Source of the DNA: Grosmannia clavigera kw1407
Lineage: Eukaryota; Ascomycota; Sordariomycetes; Ophiostomatales; Ophiostomataceae
Reading direction: 5' to 3'
Length of the DNA stretch: 64,000 nt
NCBI RefSeq assembly: GCF_000143105.1
Contig: NW_014040772.1
Location: 1,644,980-1,708,979 of the forward strand
The first letter of the stretch is position 1. Each line of letters starts with the position of its first letter. A program made the translations under genes and the position numbers. Below are positions 52,910 to 63,565 of this stretch, piece after piece. Below the pieces are notes generated by a model. That model did no database searches. It was not told the origin of the DNA and was given only the letters and a program-made list of their open reading frames with translations.

Positions 52910-55090
52910 ATGGATATCTCGTCGGACGAACCGCCACCTCCATTTGTGCGATTCCTCCCCAAGACGTCGTCGACGACGTCCTTTTACGAGATGCCACACT
53001 CACCCCGGCTCAAACTTCTAGTGGCAGCCAATGGCCCGAAGGAGGTGGCCTATGCACAGGCCATTGCGGTACGGCTCTCCAAGGAGCCCAAGATCTCGAT
53101 TCGGGTGATTGTCGACGACCTGACGCATCGGCTGGCGCAGGAGTTTCCGACGCACGAAAACCGGAGCCTACGACGACACGATCGCGGCAGCGGGTGCGTG
53201 ATTGGCAACAGCAGCAGCAGTTCGCTCAGCGCGGGCGACGTGGCGCGCGACATTGAGTGCGCGCGCAAGCAGGCGTTTGACCTCGTTGCATGGGCAGACC
53301 TGCTGGTGTTGGCGCCAATCGACGCGGACCACATGGCCAAGATGATGGCAGGCGTGACGGACACGCTGCTTCTGGAGTTGCTGCGCAGCTGGGACGCATC
53401 GAAGCGGATCCTGCTGGTGCCGGGCATGTCGACACACATGTGGGAGAACCCGGTGACAAAGCGACAGATCAGCAAGCTGCACCGCAAGTGGCACTGGGTG
53501 CGGGTGCTGCCGCCGATCCTGTGGCACTACTACCAGCTGCCATCGACGCCGCCGCCAGGCCGGAGCAGCAGCAACATGGGGATGACCAGCGCGGCCAACA
53601 GCGGCAACAGCAGCATGAGCAGTAGCATGGTCGGGCTCGACAATGTGGCGGCGGCAGCGGCAGCGGCGTCAGCAGCAGCAGCAGCGTTTGCGGGCGGCCA
53701 ACACCAACCACAGCAGCGCAAGAGGGTGGTGGAGTGGCACGGGTTCGCGGACCTGATCGGCATCATCAAGAACCAGGCAGACCTGCTGTCGCTGGGCCAC
53801 GATGTCGATGTAGCAGCAGGGCTGCTGAGCGGACACGGATCGCTGCTGCTGGCAGGCGGAAACGGCAGCGGCAGCGGCAGCTCGAGCCCGCTGCACCGAC
53901 CTGGCGGCAACTCGAGCGATAGGGACAACGTGGGCGATGGGGGCGCGGATGCGCGGCCACAGCGGCCACGACAGGTGCGGCGACTGCCGCCAGAAGTGTG
54001 GACGATGATCCTGGAGTACGCGGACGATTGGGAGCTGGCACAGGCGCTCAACGTGTTCACGCACCTGCCAATGCCGACTTGGCACGGGTGGCGGACGCAG
54101 CCGCGAGACACGACAGACGCACAGCAGGTGTTTATGCACGAGCTCGAGTGGACGCTGCTGACGGCCGACACGGATCGAATCTGCGCGAAGCTGGCACAGG
54201 CGCCGGCGGCAACGGTGGCGGATTTGTCGGCACTGGCAATCCGGTTGATCTTCAAGTTTTCGCTGACGAACGTGCTGGCTCACATCGAGGCACACTGCCC
54301 GCTGGTGTTTCGCAGCTTCGACGGCAAGACGGTGCCGACCAAGGCGTCGGCATATTTTGGGCGGACCGACATCCTGGACTGGTGGGCACGGTCGCCGTCG
54401 TTCCTGGAGAAGCAGTACGACGCAGAGGCGCTGGACGGAGCGTCCAAGAATGGCTACGTGCACGTGCTGGAGTGGTGGCGGCGGTCGGGGCTGCCGCTCA
54501 AGTACACAGAGGCAGCGATGGAACAGGCGAGCGCTCGAGGTCACGTGCAGGTATTAGAGTGGTGGCGGCAGGCGTCGCTGGTGGGCGGGGCGGCAGCGCA
54601 GCCGATCATTGCGCGGCCGGGGCGGTCGTTGATCTGCGCGGCGCAGTACGGCCGGGTCAACGTGCTGCGCTGGTGGGAGGAGCAGGGACGTGAGGACGAG
54701 GATGAAGGCGGTGGAGGGCCACCACGGATCAACCCAGGCCACCAGGACGCGGTGTGCAAGGTGGCGTCACGCTGGGGCCAGGTGGCGGTGCTGGAGCTGT
54801 GGCGCGAGCTGCGTGGCGACGGCAAGCTCGTGTTTGGGCCGCTGATCCTGGTCGAGCCGACGATGTATTCACACATCGGCGTGCTGGACTGGTGGCGGGC
54901 CTATGCGCATGGCGAGCTGCCGGGAATGGGCGGACGGCGGGCCAAGCAGGTCGAGTACCGCATCATGGACATTGAGGAGGCGCTTGAGGATGCGCTGGGC
55001 GACCAGACGACGGTGCGGCGTTGGTGGGCGGCCAACGGATTGAACCTGGGCCTGGGCACGAGCGAGTGGATGAAGGCACAGTATCTGTAA
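52910..55090 (+). CDS. Flavoprotein (PPC-decarboxylase-like) fused to ankyrin-like WW repeats
   Basis: A single exon of 726 aa. Residues about 34-210 have the HFCD flavoprotein fold: LKLLVAANGPKEVAYAQAIA, WADLLVLAPIDADHMAKMMA, DTLLLELLRSWDASKRILLV and PGMSTHMWENPVTKRQI. This is close to the Hal3/phosphopantothenoylcysteine decarboxylase core, but PxMNxxMW is altered to PGMSTHMW. An Ala/Ser/Gly-rich linker (215-350) follows. The C-terminal part has LPPEVWTMILEYADDWELAQ, then repeats of the type AYFGRTDILDWWARS, ASKNGYVHVLEWWRRSG, ASARGHVQVLEWWRQAS, AAQYGRVNVLRWWEEQG, ASRWGQVAVLELWRELR and YSHIGVLDWWRAYA, spaced like degenerate ankyrin repeats. Function is unknown; the flavoprotein half is probably not an active decarboxylase. 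Confidence 0.8.
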   Translation: MDISSDEPPPPFVRFLPKTSSTTSFYEMPHSPRLKLLVAANGPKEVAYAQAIAVRLSKEPKISIRVIVDDLTHRLAQEFPTHENRSLRRHDRGSGCVIGNSSSSSLSAGDVARDIECARKQAFDLVAWADLLVLAPIDADHMAKMMAGVTDTLLLELLRSWDASKRILLVPGMSTHMWENPVTKRQISKLHRKWHWVRVLPPILWHYYQLPSTPPPGRSSSNMGMTSAANSGNSSMSSSMVGLDNVAAAAAAASAAAAAFAGGQHQPQQRKRVVEWHGFADLIGIIKNQADLLSLGHDVDVAAGLLSGHGSLLLAGGNGSGSGSSSPLHRPGGNSSDRDNVGDGGADARPQRPRQVRRLPPEVWTMILEYADDWELAQALNVFTHLPMPTWHGWRTQPRDTTDAQQVFMHELEWTLLTADTDRICAKLAQAPAATVADLSALAIRLIFKFSLTNVLAHIEAHCPLVFRSFDGKTVPTKASAYFGRTDILDWWARSPSFLEKQYDAEALDGASKNGYVHVLEWWRRSGLPLKYTEAAMEQASARGHVQVLEWWRQASLVGGAAAQPIIARPGRSLICAAQYGRVNVLRWWEEQGREDEDEGGGGPPRINPGHQDAVCKVASRWGQVAVLELWRELRGDGKLVFGPLILVEPTMYSHIGVLDWWRAYAHGELPGMGGRRAKQVEYRIMDIEEALEDALGDQTTVRRWWAANGLNLGLGTSEWMKAQYL

Positions 55091-55331
55091 GAGACGGCAT
55101 ATCACGTGACGACGTGACGGCGTTTGGGGACCCTTTTAGCGGAACCGCAGCATCAGGAACAGGCATTGGGACAGGCACGGCGCATCGGGAGGACGCATCT
55201 TTGGGCACATAGAATGACAGGCCCGGTGGTAATGCAGGCGGTCTTTAGGACGTGTTGAGTGTGCATTGTTTGAATAGCTCATCAGACGCCAATAGTACAC
55301 CACACCACACACACGTACGCACGTACGCACT

Positions 55332-56010
55332 TCAACTCCTGTACTTGTCGCGCATGTTGGGGATCAGCTTGCGCAGCACCTCGATGCGTCGGGTCTGCAG
55401 CCGCTGGCGAGACTCGGCCGCCGCTGGACGATCGTCGCGACGGCGCCGTCCGTTGCCGAAGACGACGGAGTAGTCAGGGAGGCGAGTGCCGGGGGCGATG
55501 ACGGAGCGGGGCGCCAAAGTGCAATACTGAAGCAGTCAGAAGCGGGTCAGCAGCGTGTTCTTCTGTGGTCTCGGCTCTCTCGGCATGCTCTGCCCCTCTC
55601 ACCTGTCCGATGACGGCTCCTCTGCCAACGATGCTGCGGGCTCCCACGACGGTTCCGCTGCCAATCGTGGCGCCGGCCTCGACCTGCGCACCCGTCTCGA
55701 CCGACACGCAATCCTGCAGCGTTACCGTCGTGGAGGCTCCCCTCTCAGACGGTGGTCCGCCGCCCAGGGTGGCCCGCTCCTCGATGATGCAGCGCCGCCC
55801 AATGTTGAGGGGCCCGGCTCGGGCGTCCAGCCGGGCCCGCGGATGCACCACGCTGTCGCTCGCAAAGGTCACCGGAAACGTGCCGGCAATGGCCACGGCG
55901 TCGGCCAGCACCACCGTCACGGCCGCGCTCTGCGTGCCGTCGCTGCTGGTGCCGACAAAGACAACCGGCGTGGGCGGCGCCGCTGGCAGCGCAGACGGAC
56001 GCTTGGACAT
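55332..56010 (-). CDS. Dynactin subunit 6 (p27)
   Basis: Two exons (56010-55603 and 55526-55332) give 200 aa. Between residues about 50 and 150 lies a left-handed beta-helix with hexapeptide repeats: VVHPRARLDARAGPLNIG, RCIIEERATLGG, VTLQDCVSVETGAQVEAGAT, IGSGTVVGARSIVGRGAVIG, then YCTLAPRSVIAPGTRLPDYS and VVFGNGRRRR. The C terminus is a charged helix ending NMRDKYRS. The layout and VVFGNG match dynactin p27/DCTN6, which sits with p25 and p62 at the pointed end of the Arp1 filament and helps dynein engage endosomes. The intron cuts between two hexapeptide coils. Divergent from NUO-51. Confidence 0.87.
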
Positions 56011-56824
56011 GGTCGAGAGCCTGGTCAGTTCGTTGTGCGGTTCGTTCGTCGGCTGTCGATGGCAGTCGTGCCTGTCCCAGCCAGTCGGCGGCAGACAAGG
56101 CCCGGCCTGGTCGACAGCTGGAGCTTCGCTGCAAAGACTCCCAAAGCTGTCTGCTCACCGCGTCCAGTTATCAACCAATCAGAAGTCGAATATGCAGAAT
56201 CTCCACTTTTACTCCCTCGGTCGTGCCAGACAGTCGGCCGGCAGAGCCATGCTCGGACGTCTGACAATGGACAGGCTGTGGCACTCGCATGCTTTTTGAG
56301 ATATGGTATTCCGGTGTGTTTTCATAGAAGCAAGTCGGTTTCAATCGTGGAGCTGTTTGCAAGTGATGGAAGATCTGGCATCCGTCCGTCCGTAGATGTG
56401 TCCCAATCACCACTGCTACCATTGCCACCGCCATTCCTTGTCAAATTGTATTTAGAATACATCACATGGCCGCCCGAAATCTACAGTACCGAGTGGGCCA
56501 GCATCCAGACGGCAGTGCTGTCACTGGCACGGATCCGTCGCCGAGAACATGCTCCTCTGCCGTATTAGCTTTCGCGGCTCTCTGATTGGGCGTGCGGGTC
56601 TCCACCGGAATTGTCACGTGACAAAATTGGCGAGACAGGCAGCTTTTCCGATTCTCCACGAAGGCCCGTCCACCCCAAAAAAACCAAAGCCGTCCGCCAA
56701 ATCCCTCGGGACGAAGATTGACGCCCTCCACATCGCCGTTGGCAATTGAGCCTCCACCACCGCTCGATCGAGCCGCCGACCAGACCCCGTTCCTATTGAC
56801 CTGCTCATCCGCATCTCGCACGCC
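56011..56824. promoter_or_regulatory. Divergent region dynactin p27 / NUO-51
   Basis: 814 bp between divergent starts. A CCAAT-type element (aaccaat) is at 56172. No coding signal; frames here are shadows or short. Confidence 0.4.
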
Positions 56825-58552
56825 ATGCTGCTGTCCCGCAGCGCAGCGGCCGGCCCTTCCAAGGCGTCGGCCCAGACGCTCGCCCGCGTGTGTGTCTCAT
56901 CGCCGGGATCGTCCGCAACAGTGTCGGCCTCATCGACGGCCTCCTCCTCTCCCGCCTCCGCCTTCAGATCTGCTTCAAGACATCCGTCGTCAAGGCGGGC
57001 CTTTGCCACGGTCCAGGACGCCGCGCCGCCAAAGCGGACGTATGGCGGACTCAAGGACCAAGACCGCATTTTCCAGAACCTCTACAGCCGCTACCCGCCC
57101 GACCTGAAGCACGCCCGCAAGATGGGCGACTGGCACAAGACCAAGGAGATTCTGCTCAAAGGCCACGAATGGATCATCAGCGAGGTCAAGGCGTCCGGTC
57201 TGCGCGGCCGCGGCGGTGCTGGTTTTCCCTCGGGTCTGAAATGGGTGTGTATAAGGTTGGGCCAGCTGGCCTTGTCCCACTATCTCCTTCCCCATCGTGT
57301 GTTCTCTCCCCGCTAATGGTCCAGTCGTTTATGAACTTTAAGGACTGGGACAAGGACAACAAGCCTCGCTATCTGGTGGTCAATGCCGACGAGGGTGAGC
57401 CGGGCACCTGCAAGGACCGCGAGATTATGCGCAAGGACCCGCATAAGCTGGTCGAAGGCTGTCTGATCGCTGGTCGGGCCATGAACGCCACGGCCGCCTA
57501 CATCTACATCCGCGGCGAGTTTGTGTACGAGGCCGAGGTGCTGCAGGCAGCCATCAACGAGGCGTATGCCGAGGGCCTGATTGGCAAGAACGCCTGCGGC
57601 TCGGGCTACGACTTTGACGTGTTCATCCACCGCGGTGCTGGCGCCTACGTCTGCGGCGAGGAGACGTCGCTGATCGAGTCGATCGAGGGCAAGCCGGGCA
57701 AGCCGCGGCTCAAGCCGCCCTTCCCGGCGGCCGTCGGTGTCTTTGGCTGCCCGTCGACAGTGACCAACGTGGAGACGGTGGCGGTGGCGCCGACCATCTG
57801 CCGTCGTGGCGGCGCCTGGTTCGCCGGCTTTGGTCGTGAGCGCAACCAGGGCACCAAACTGTTCTGCATTAGCGGCCACGTCAACAACCCGTGCACGGTC
57901 GAGGAGGAGATGTCCATTCCGCTACGCGAGCTGATCGACCGCCACTGCGGCGGCGTGCGCGGCGGCTGGGACAAACTGCTGGCCGTCATTCCCGGCGGCT
58001 CGTCTACGCCCATCCTGCCGAAGAGCATGTGCGAGGACCAGCTGATGGACTTTGACGCCCTCAAGGACAGCCAGTCAGGCCTCGGCACCGCTGCCGTCAT
58101 CGTCATGGACAAGAGCACCGACGTCGTGCGCGCCATCAGCCGTCTCAGCCACTTCTACCGCCACGAGTCGTGCGGCCAGTGCACGCCCTGCCGCGAGGGC
58201 AGCAAGTGGACCGAGCAGATCATGAGCCGCTTCGAGAAGGGCATGGGTCGCGAGCGCGAGATCGACATGCTGCAGGAGCTGACGAAGCAGGTCGAGGGAC
58301 ACACCATCTGTGGTAGGTTTTTCGTGTTTTTTTTCGTGTTTTTTTTCTCTCCCTTTCTCTCTTCCTTTCTCTAACATCACAGCTCTTGGCGAGGCTTTCG
58401 CATGGCCCATCCAGGGCCTCATCCGCCACTTCCGGCCCGAGCTGGAGGCCCGGATGCAGAAGTTTGCGGCAGAGAACGGCGGCGTCCCGCTGGCTGGCGG
58501 CTGGCCACACGACACCCGGAAACAGGGTCACCTGGTCGCGCCCGGTCAGTAG
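56825..58552 (+). CDS. nuo-51: NADH:ubiquinone oxidoreductase 51 kDa subunit (complex I)
   Basis: Three exons (56825-57244, 57325-58312, 58383-58552) give 525 aa. The first about 60 residues are Ser-, Ala- and Arg-rich, a mitochondrial presequence (SSRRAFATVQ). The mature part has the NADH/FMN site GLRGRGGAGFPSGLKW, then LVVNADEGEPGTCKDREI, GRAMNATAAYIYIRGEF, GAGAYVCGEETSLIESIEG and TVTNVETVA. The 4Fe-4S cluster N3 ligands are Cys423, 426 and 429 (CGQCTPCREG) and Cys469 (HTIC), the last one right before intron 2. This is the NADH-oxidising subunit of the complex I peripheral arm. Length and motifs match the family closely. Confidence 0.96.
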
Positions 58553-58942
58553 AACAGCAGAGTGCAGGCAGCAGAGGACGGCCAGGGGTTAGTCATAATA
58601 GACTGGGTCAGAGAACGAGGAGAACATATAACAGCAACGACAAAAAATACTTGTATATTGCGCTTGAGCAAACTGTGTCTTACTCCTTTTCTCCCTGACG
58701 AGCAGATGTCCATGTCGTCGTGTCTTACGTCTACGAGCGGTTCTGGCATTACAAGTAATATTACTCGTAACACCGCGACGCAAGACTAACCGCTTTCAGC
58801 AATTAGTAATCTCTGGTTCTTGGCACCCACCCGCACATCAAACACACGGCAGTACGCAGCTTCAAGCACGTAGTAGAGCAGAGCAAAGGAAGGCGCTCGT
58901 CTACATCGTCGGCACGCGCACCGTCTTTGAAATTCCCCAGCC
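58553..58942. other. Spacer NUO-51 / PEX11
   Basis: 390 bp between tandem genes, AT-rich after the NUO-51 stop. No specific motif seen. Confidence 0.35.
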
Positions 58943-60103
58943 ATGTCGCTGGACCATATCATCCGCTTCGCGACCGATGTCGGTGTGTTTCAGCCTGCGA
59001 TGCCCTCACGGCCCCCTTGAGCCGCTGCCTTTTTGTCTGGACCATTGCTAACTCCTTTTGCTCCGGGTGCAGTCGGGCTCGAGCGCATACTTCGTTTCTG
59101 GCAGTCTGTGCTGATGCTCACCGTCAGCAGCCCGACGCTGTTGGGATGTCTCGTCGCCGTCCTCAGCCCGGCTCTGGGAACGGCAACGGCAACGGCAACA
59201 GACCCAGCAAAGTACGGTCTCGTTCTGGCGCAGTACCAACACGTCTTTGTCGGCCTGCGCGACCAGGTGAACATTGTACGGCGTTACTTCCGCATCTTCC
59301 GCACCGCCGAGAGCTTCCAGATGGCACATCGGCTGTTCGGCGAGCTGCTGCTGCTGCCAAACGTCGCCGTGGCAGTCAAGGGGCCTGAAAAGGAGGCGAG
59401 AGAAGCGACGGAAGACGGGGAAGCCAAAAAGACCGACGAGAAGTCAGGGAGTCACCAGGACCACAAATGCCACAGCCACACGAACCGAAAGAGCCACGAG
59501 AGCCTCAGAAGCGTCCTTCCACCCTGGCTCAGCGCCTTTGGACGCGCCTTCCACGGCATGCACCTCCTCCTCGAGCTTGTCACCCTGCCGGATAACCTCA
59601 ACATCGACGGGCTGTCGGCCTGGGGGCCCGAGACTGCCGGTCGCCTCATCATCGAGTCGCAGCGCTTCTGGTTCCTGTCGCTGGCCTGCAACCTGGCGTC
59701 AGGGCTGCTGCGACTCAGCCGCCTGACCAAGGAGCTGCCGCTTTCCGAGGTGCCGATCGAAGAGCCGGCTCAAGAGAGCCCGCTGCCGGTGGGCAGCGAC
59801 ATGATCGACGATCCCGCCGCCCTGTCCGACGACATCTCCAGAGAGCAGGCCCGTCTGCGCCGCATCGCACGTGCCCATCTCAACCAGCGCCGCGCCTGGC
59901 GCCGCCGCCTTCGGGCCCGTGCCGCCTTTATCTTCCGCCACGCGCTTGCCGACGGTCTCGACATCCTCTTGTCCGGAACCAACATCGGCTGGCTCTCATT
60001 GCATCCGGCCACCGCCGGCGCGGTCATGATGACTACCTCACTGCTGACCGGCTGGGATGCCTGGGAGAGATGCGGAACAGAGGTGCTAAAGAAGAGCGGC
60101 TAA
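58943..60103 (+). CDS. Peroxisomal membrane protein PEX11 family
   Basis: Two exons (58943-58982 and 59073-60103) give 356 aa. The N terminus MSLDHIIRFATDVVGLERIL, continuing RFWQSV, is an amphipathic helix like those with which PEX11 bends the peroxisomal membrane. LAQYQHVFVGLRDQVNIVRR, YFRIFRTAESFQMAHRLF and the C-terminal DGLDILLSGTNIGWLSLHPA, followed by GAVMMTTSLLTGWDAW, are typical of PEX11. A hydrophilic Lys/Glu/His insert (about residues 120-158) and a second charged segment make it longer than the usual 230-250 residues, as in the Pex11C group of filamentous fungi. The intron-1 donor is gtgtgt at 58983, the only one in phase. Confidence 0.86.
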
Positions 60104-60909
60104 AGAGGGAGGAAAGGCAGCCGCTGAAGAAGCAAGGTCAAAGAGAACTGTAAGATGGATACACGACATAGCGTAGGATTTCTCGCCGGTCTTGTGGGTA
60201 TTTTTTCGCGGAAACACACTGTTCATAGACTAGTACGTTTGTATATACAAAGCAGAAAGATATAGAAGGATAGAAGGGAATGGCAAACGGAACTGTAGAA
60301 AATCCAGGTAATCATCGTCAATAAACACCAGCAGAAAGGAGCTTGACGCCTATTGTGTAGGCTGCAGGGCATACACATGCTCAGGCCACAATATGCAGCC
60401 TTATCTGAAAAAATGTTGTGTCACAGTGGCCATGTGACTCATGACTGGCATCAACACCTGATGCATGGCCGCAGTCTTGAGCCGCCTCGCCTATATTTCA
60501 CCAGTGGCAGGTGCTCGACCTGGGATGTCAGCCTTGCCCGTTCTCCCTATTGATTCTGCCGTCACACACCGCTGTACATCCCCCAGTGTCCACTCACGTT
60601 ATCCGTAACCAGATTCTGCCGCCCAGAGCGGTGAAAATTTTCACGGCTGCAGCCAACGAACTTTTTTCGCAGAATTCGACAGCCTCGAAATCTGACGCAG
60701 GGAGACCAATCCGTCCATTTTCACGTCTTTTGTCTTTGTTCTCTCACCCCCCGTCCGACCAACCTCCCATGTCGGCTGAGAACAACACCGGTCGTCCTCC
60801 CGCCTGGCTGTTCTCAACCAATTCGTCCACATCCACATCTGCTCGGCAAGTTGCGACCGAACTCCAATCCCCGACACCAAAGCCAACGAGAACACAAAGC
60901 CACAGCACC
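60104..60909. promoter_or_regulatory. Upstream region of the SRP40-like gene
   Basis: 806 bp. The last about 400 bases are open in the frame of the next gene and contain an alternative in-frame ATG at 60769, so part may be coding or 5' UTR. A gtcacagtggccatgtgac inverted repeat lies near 60420-60438. Confidence 0.4.
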
Positions 60910-61417
60910 ATGGCCAAGGCACCCAAAGCCGAGAAGAAGGCCAAGCCGGCAAAGAAGGCTGTTTCCGAGAAAAAGGAAAAGAAGACCAAGAAGCAGGAAG
61001 CCGCCCCCTCCTCGCCTCCTCCGCAGCTGCTGGACCTCGTCGAGACCTTCCTGTCCGACAATGACTTTGCCAAGGCGCACGACGAGTTCAAGCAGCAGCG
61101 CGAGATGAAGGGCTGGCTGACGCCAAAGAAAGGCGCCGCTGCTTCTGGCGCCTTCGCTGCCGCCGATGCCCCGAACCAGTCGCTCGTGGGTGTCTTTGAA
61201 AAGTGGGAGACCACGCTCCAGAACGGCGAGGCCGCCAGCAAGCGCAAGCCTGTCGACAAAAAGGCGGCTGCAGCCACCAGCTCTGACAGCGACAGCGGCA
61301 GCGAGAGTGACAGCGAGAGCAGCAGCAGCTCGGAGAGCGAGAGCGACAGCGACGACGACAGCGATGACGATGTTGACATGAAGGACGCGGCACCCGCGGC
61401 GGAGACGTCCGACAGCG

Positions 61418-61454
<37 letters not shown>

Positions 61455-61903
61455 CAGCGATAGTAGCAGTGAGGATGACAGCGAGTCCGAGGCTGAGGCC
61501 AAGCCTGCAAAGGCCGCAAAGGCTACCAAGGCAGACAAGCCTGCTGAGACTCCCAAGGCGAATCCTCTGAAGCGGAAGGCAAGCTCCAGCAGCAGCAGCA
61601 GCAGTGACGACTCTTCCGACTCATCTTCGTCAGAGTCCGACAGCGACTCGAGCTCGTCTGATGACGGCAAGCACAAGACGAAAAAGGCGAAGCTCGCAGC
61701 TGAGGCTTCATCGTCGTCATCGTCGTCTGAGGAGGAGGATTCCGATTCGGAGTCTAGCTCCGACTCAGAGTCTGATTCATCCGACAGCTCTGACTCTGAT
61801 TCGTCTTCGTCTTCCGACTCGGATGCCTCTGCAGAGGTCGCCGCGGCCTCTGCGGTGGCACTTCCAGAATCGGGCAGCTCGTCGGGATCGGACAGCGACA
61901 GCG

Positions 61904-61940
<37 letters not shown>

Positions 61941-62352
61941 CAGCGCTGGTGACAAGTCCAAGGCCACAGCGTTGTCCACGGCTAAGAGCGAGTCTTCGGA
62001 CACGTCCGCCACGGTCGGCAAGACGTCACCGGAGCTCACAGCGGCCGCGCCGGCCAAGTTTCCACCCTTCCCGCCCGACCCGGCCGTCAAGCTGAACAAC
62101 CGTGGCCGCGGAACGCCAAAGGGCGACGGCGCCAGCGAGCGTTTCTCGCGCATCAAGCAGGACGTCTACGTCGACCCGCGGCTCGCATCCAACGCATTCA
62201 ACGCGCATGACTGGGGCCGCAAGGCACACGAGGACCTCATCGTGACCAAGGGCAAGGGCTTTACCAAGGAGAAGAACAAGAAGAAGCGTGGCAGCTACCG
62301 GGGCGGCTTCATCGACACAGGCGCCCGCAACGGCGTCAAGTTTGAGGACTGA
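60910..62352 (+). CDS. Nucleolar phosphoprotein SRP40/Nopp140
   Basis: A single exon of 480 aa from MAKAPKAEKKAKPAKKAV. A LisH-like helix pair (LLDLVETFLSDNDFAKAHDE, then FKQQREMKGW) lies near residues 40-72. The middle (about 120-375) consists of acidic serine runs, natural substrates of casein kinase 2, separated by Lys/Ala/Pro-rich basic blocks. The C-terminal SRP40 domain is conserved: SERFSRIKQDVYVDPRLASN, then KAHEDLIVTKGKGFTKEKNK and KKRGSYRGGFIDTG, ending VKFED. The protein shuttles between nucleolus and cytoplasm and helps assembly of snoRNPs and ribosomes. The frame is open upstream to an ATG at 60769; the 60910 start is preferred because the family begins with the Lys-rich segment just before the LisH. 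Confidence 0.88.
61273..61470 (+). repeat. AGC-rich serine/aspartate repeat in the SRP40-like gene
   Basis: Trinucleotide-type sequence (agc/gac/gag) encoding acidic serine runs; comparable runs recur at 61590-61830 and 61888-61945. Confidence 0.75.
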
Positions 62353-63565
62353 GATGCGCCTAGGAGCAGGAGCGGTTAGGAGTTGTATTTCTTGAAATAT
62401 ATTTGATGCTCTTTCTGCTTTATTATTATCGGCTTTGTTGGCATCTCTTTTTATTTTCCAGCTCTCTTCATCTACAGCACGGCGTTTGATGGAAGACACA
62501 ATGGGAGAGACGTGGTGTAGTCTGCTGGGCCTACAAAAGTAAGTGTCAAACCACAAGCACCGAGTTAGTTGAAATCAAGCTTAGCACGAGGCGCTGTAGG
62601 AAAGGTCGCCCGCTATATTTGGAAGTACTTAATATCCGGCGCGTGGCTTAGGATGCGAAACTCCAGGCGCCAACGGCCTGTAAAATCGCCTGTTCAGGAC
62701 TTACCAGGACACGATATCCGTGCACTTAGTTCCACTGCTAGGATTGGTCAAGACTAGGTCGGACGGACCTTGCAGTATTATGGTGCATAGGCAGACTTCA
62801 GTCCTTAGGGCGCTCAAAAGAGCAGGTGGCCTCCACTAAGCTTTGGCTTCAGCAAGGGGGGCTCCCTTTACAGTGTCGCAAAGAGTCATGCAGCAAAGAG
62901 GCCTCGCTGCAAGCGGCCAGCCCTCAAGCAACATTTGTGCGACAAGCAGCTGGACAAATGCCGCCCTGATAGTTGGGACGCAGTAGGCGCGTAATCAATT
63001 AAATGTGGACTTGAACGTATTGAAAGCGCTTAGTTTTTTCCCTTTGGCAGGACCAGACTGTGGCTGTGCATATCGATCTGCCGCGTTTGGTCACCGTTGG
63101 CAATACAGCCTTCCTCTCTACCTTCTTTCAGGCTTCTCATCGCACGAGCTCACGTCTATCAAACCCTGTCCAGTGCGGTTTTGTGATCAGGAGTGCTGTG
63201 GCTGAAAACTTCAGTTTTCGCTCGCCCAGGAACTGTGGGCGTGTCATCTGAACTCTTGTCGATTGGAAACTAAGATATAATCTGCCCCAGCGAACCGCCG
63301 TTGTTGGGCTGGAAGCCGTGGCTCTTTCAATACCAAACCGGTTTATGCCAGTTTATTTCCACGTTTTCAAAGCAGCGGTACTTTAATCAACTTCCGTTTT
63401 CAGATCTGCCTTTGTCTGCAGGACCGACGAGAGGCCAGGGTGACGGAAGGGAGAGGAAAAAATTGAAAGCGGCCAGTGGCCAGTGGCCTAGCGCAGCCCT
63501 GCATCCCATCCATGTGTCCTTGTTTTGATGTCACCAGACTCAAAGCCACAGCTTGTTGGACGCAG
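62353..63565. other. Right-hand intergenic region
   Basis: 1.2 kb of mixed composition without a credible gene on either strand. A short T-rich stretch (about 62430-62460) follows the SRP40-like stop and may be its 3' end. Confidence 0.4.

Noticed and set aside
60744..62156. 470-aa minus-strand frame opposite the SRP40-like gene
   Set aside because: Leu/Ser runs are the complement of the AGC/GAC serine-aspartate repeats. The conserved SRP40 C-terminal domain is on the plus strand.
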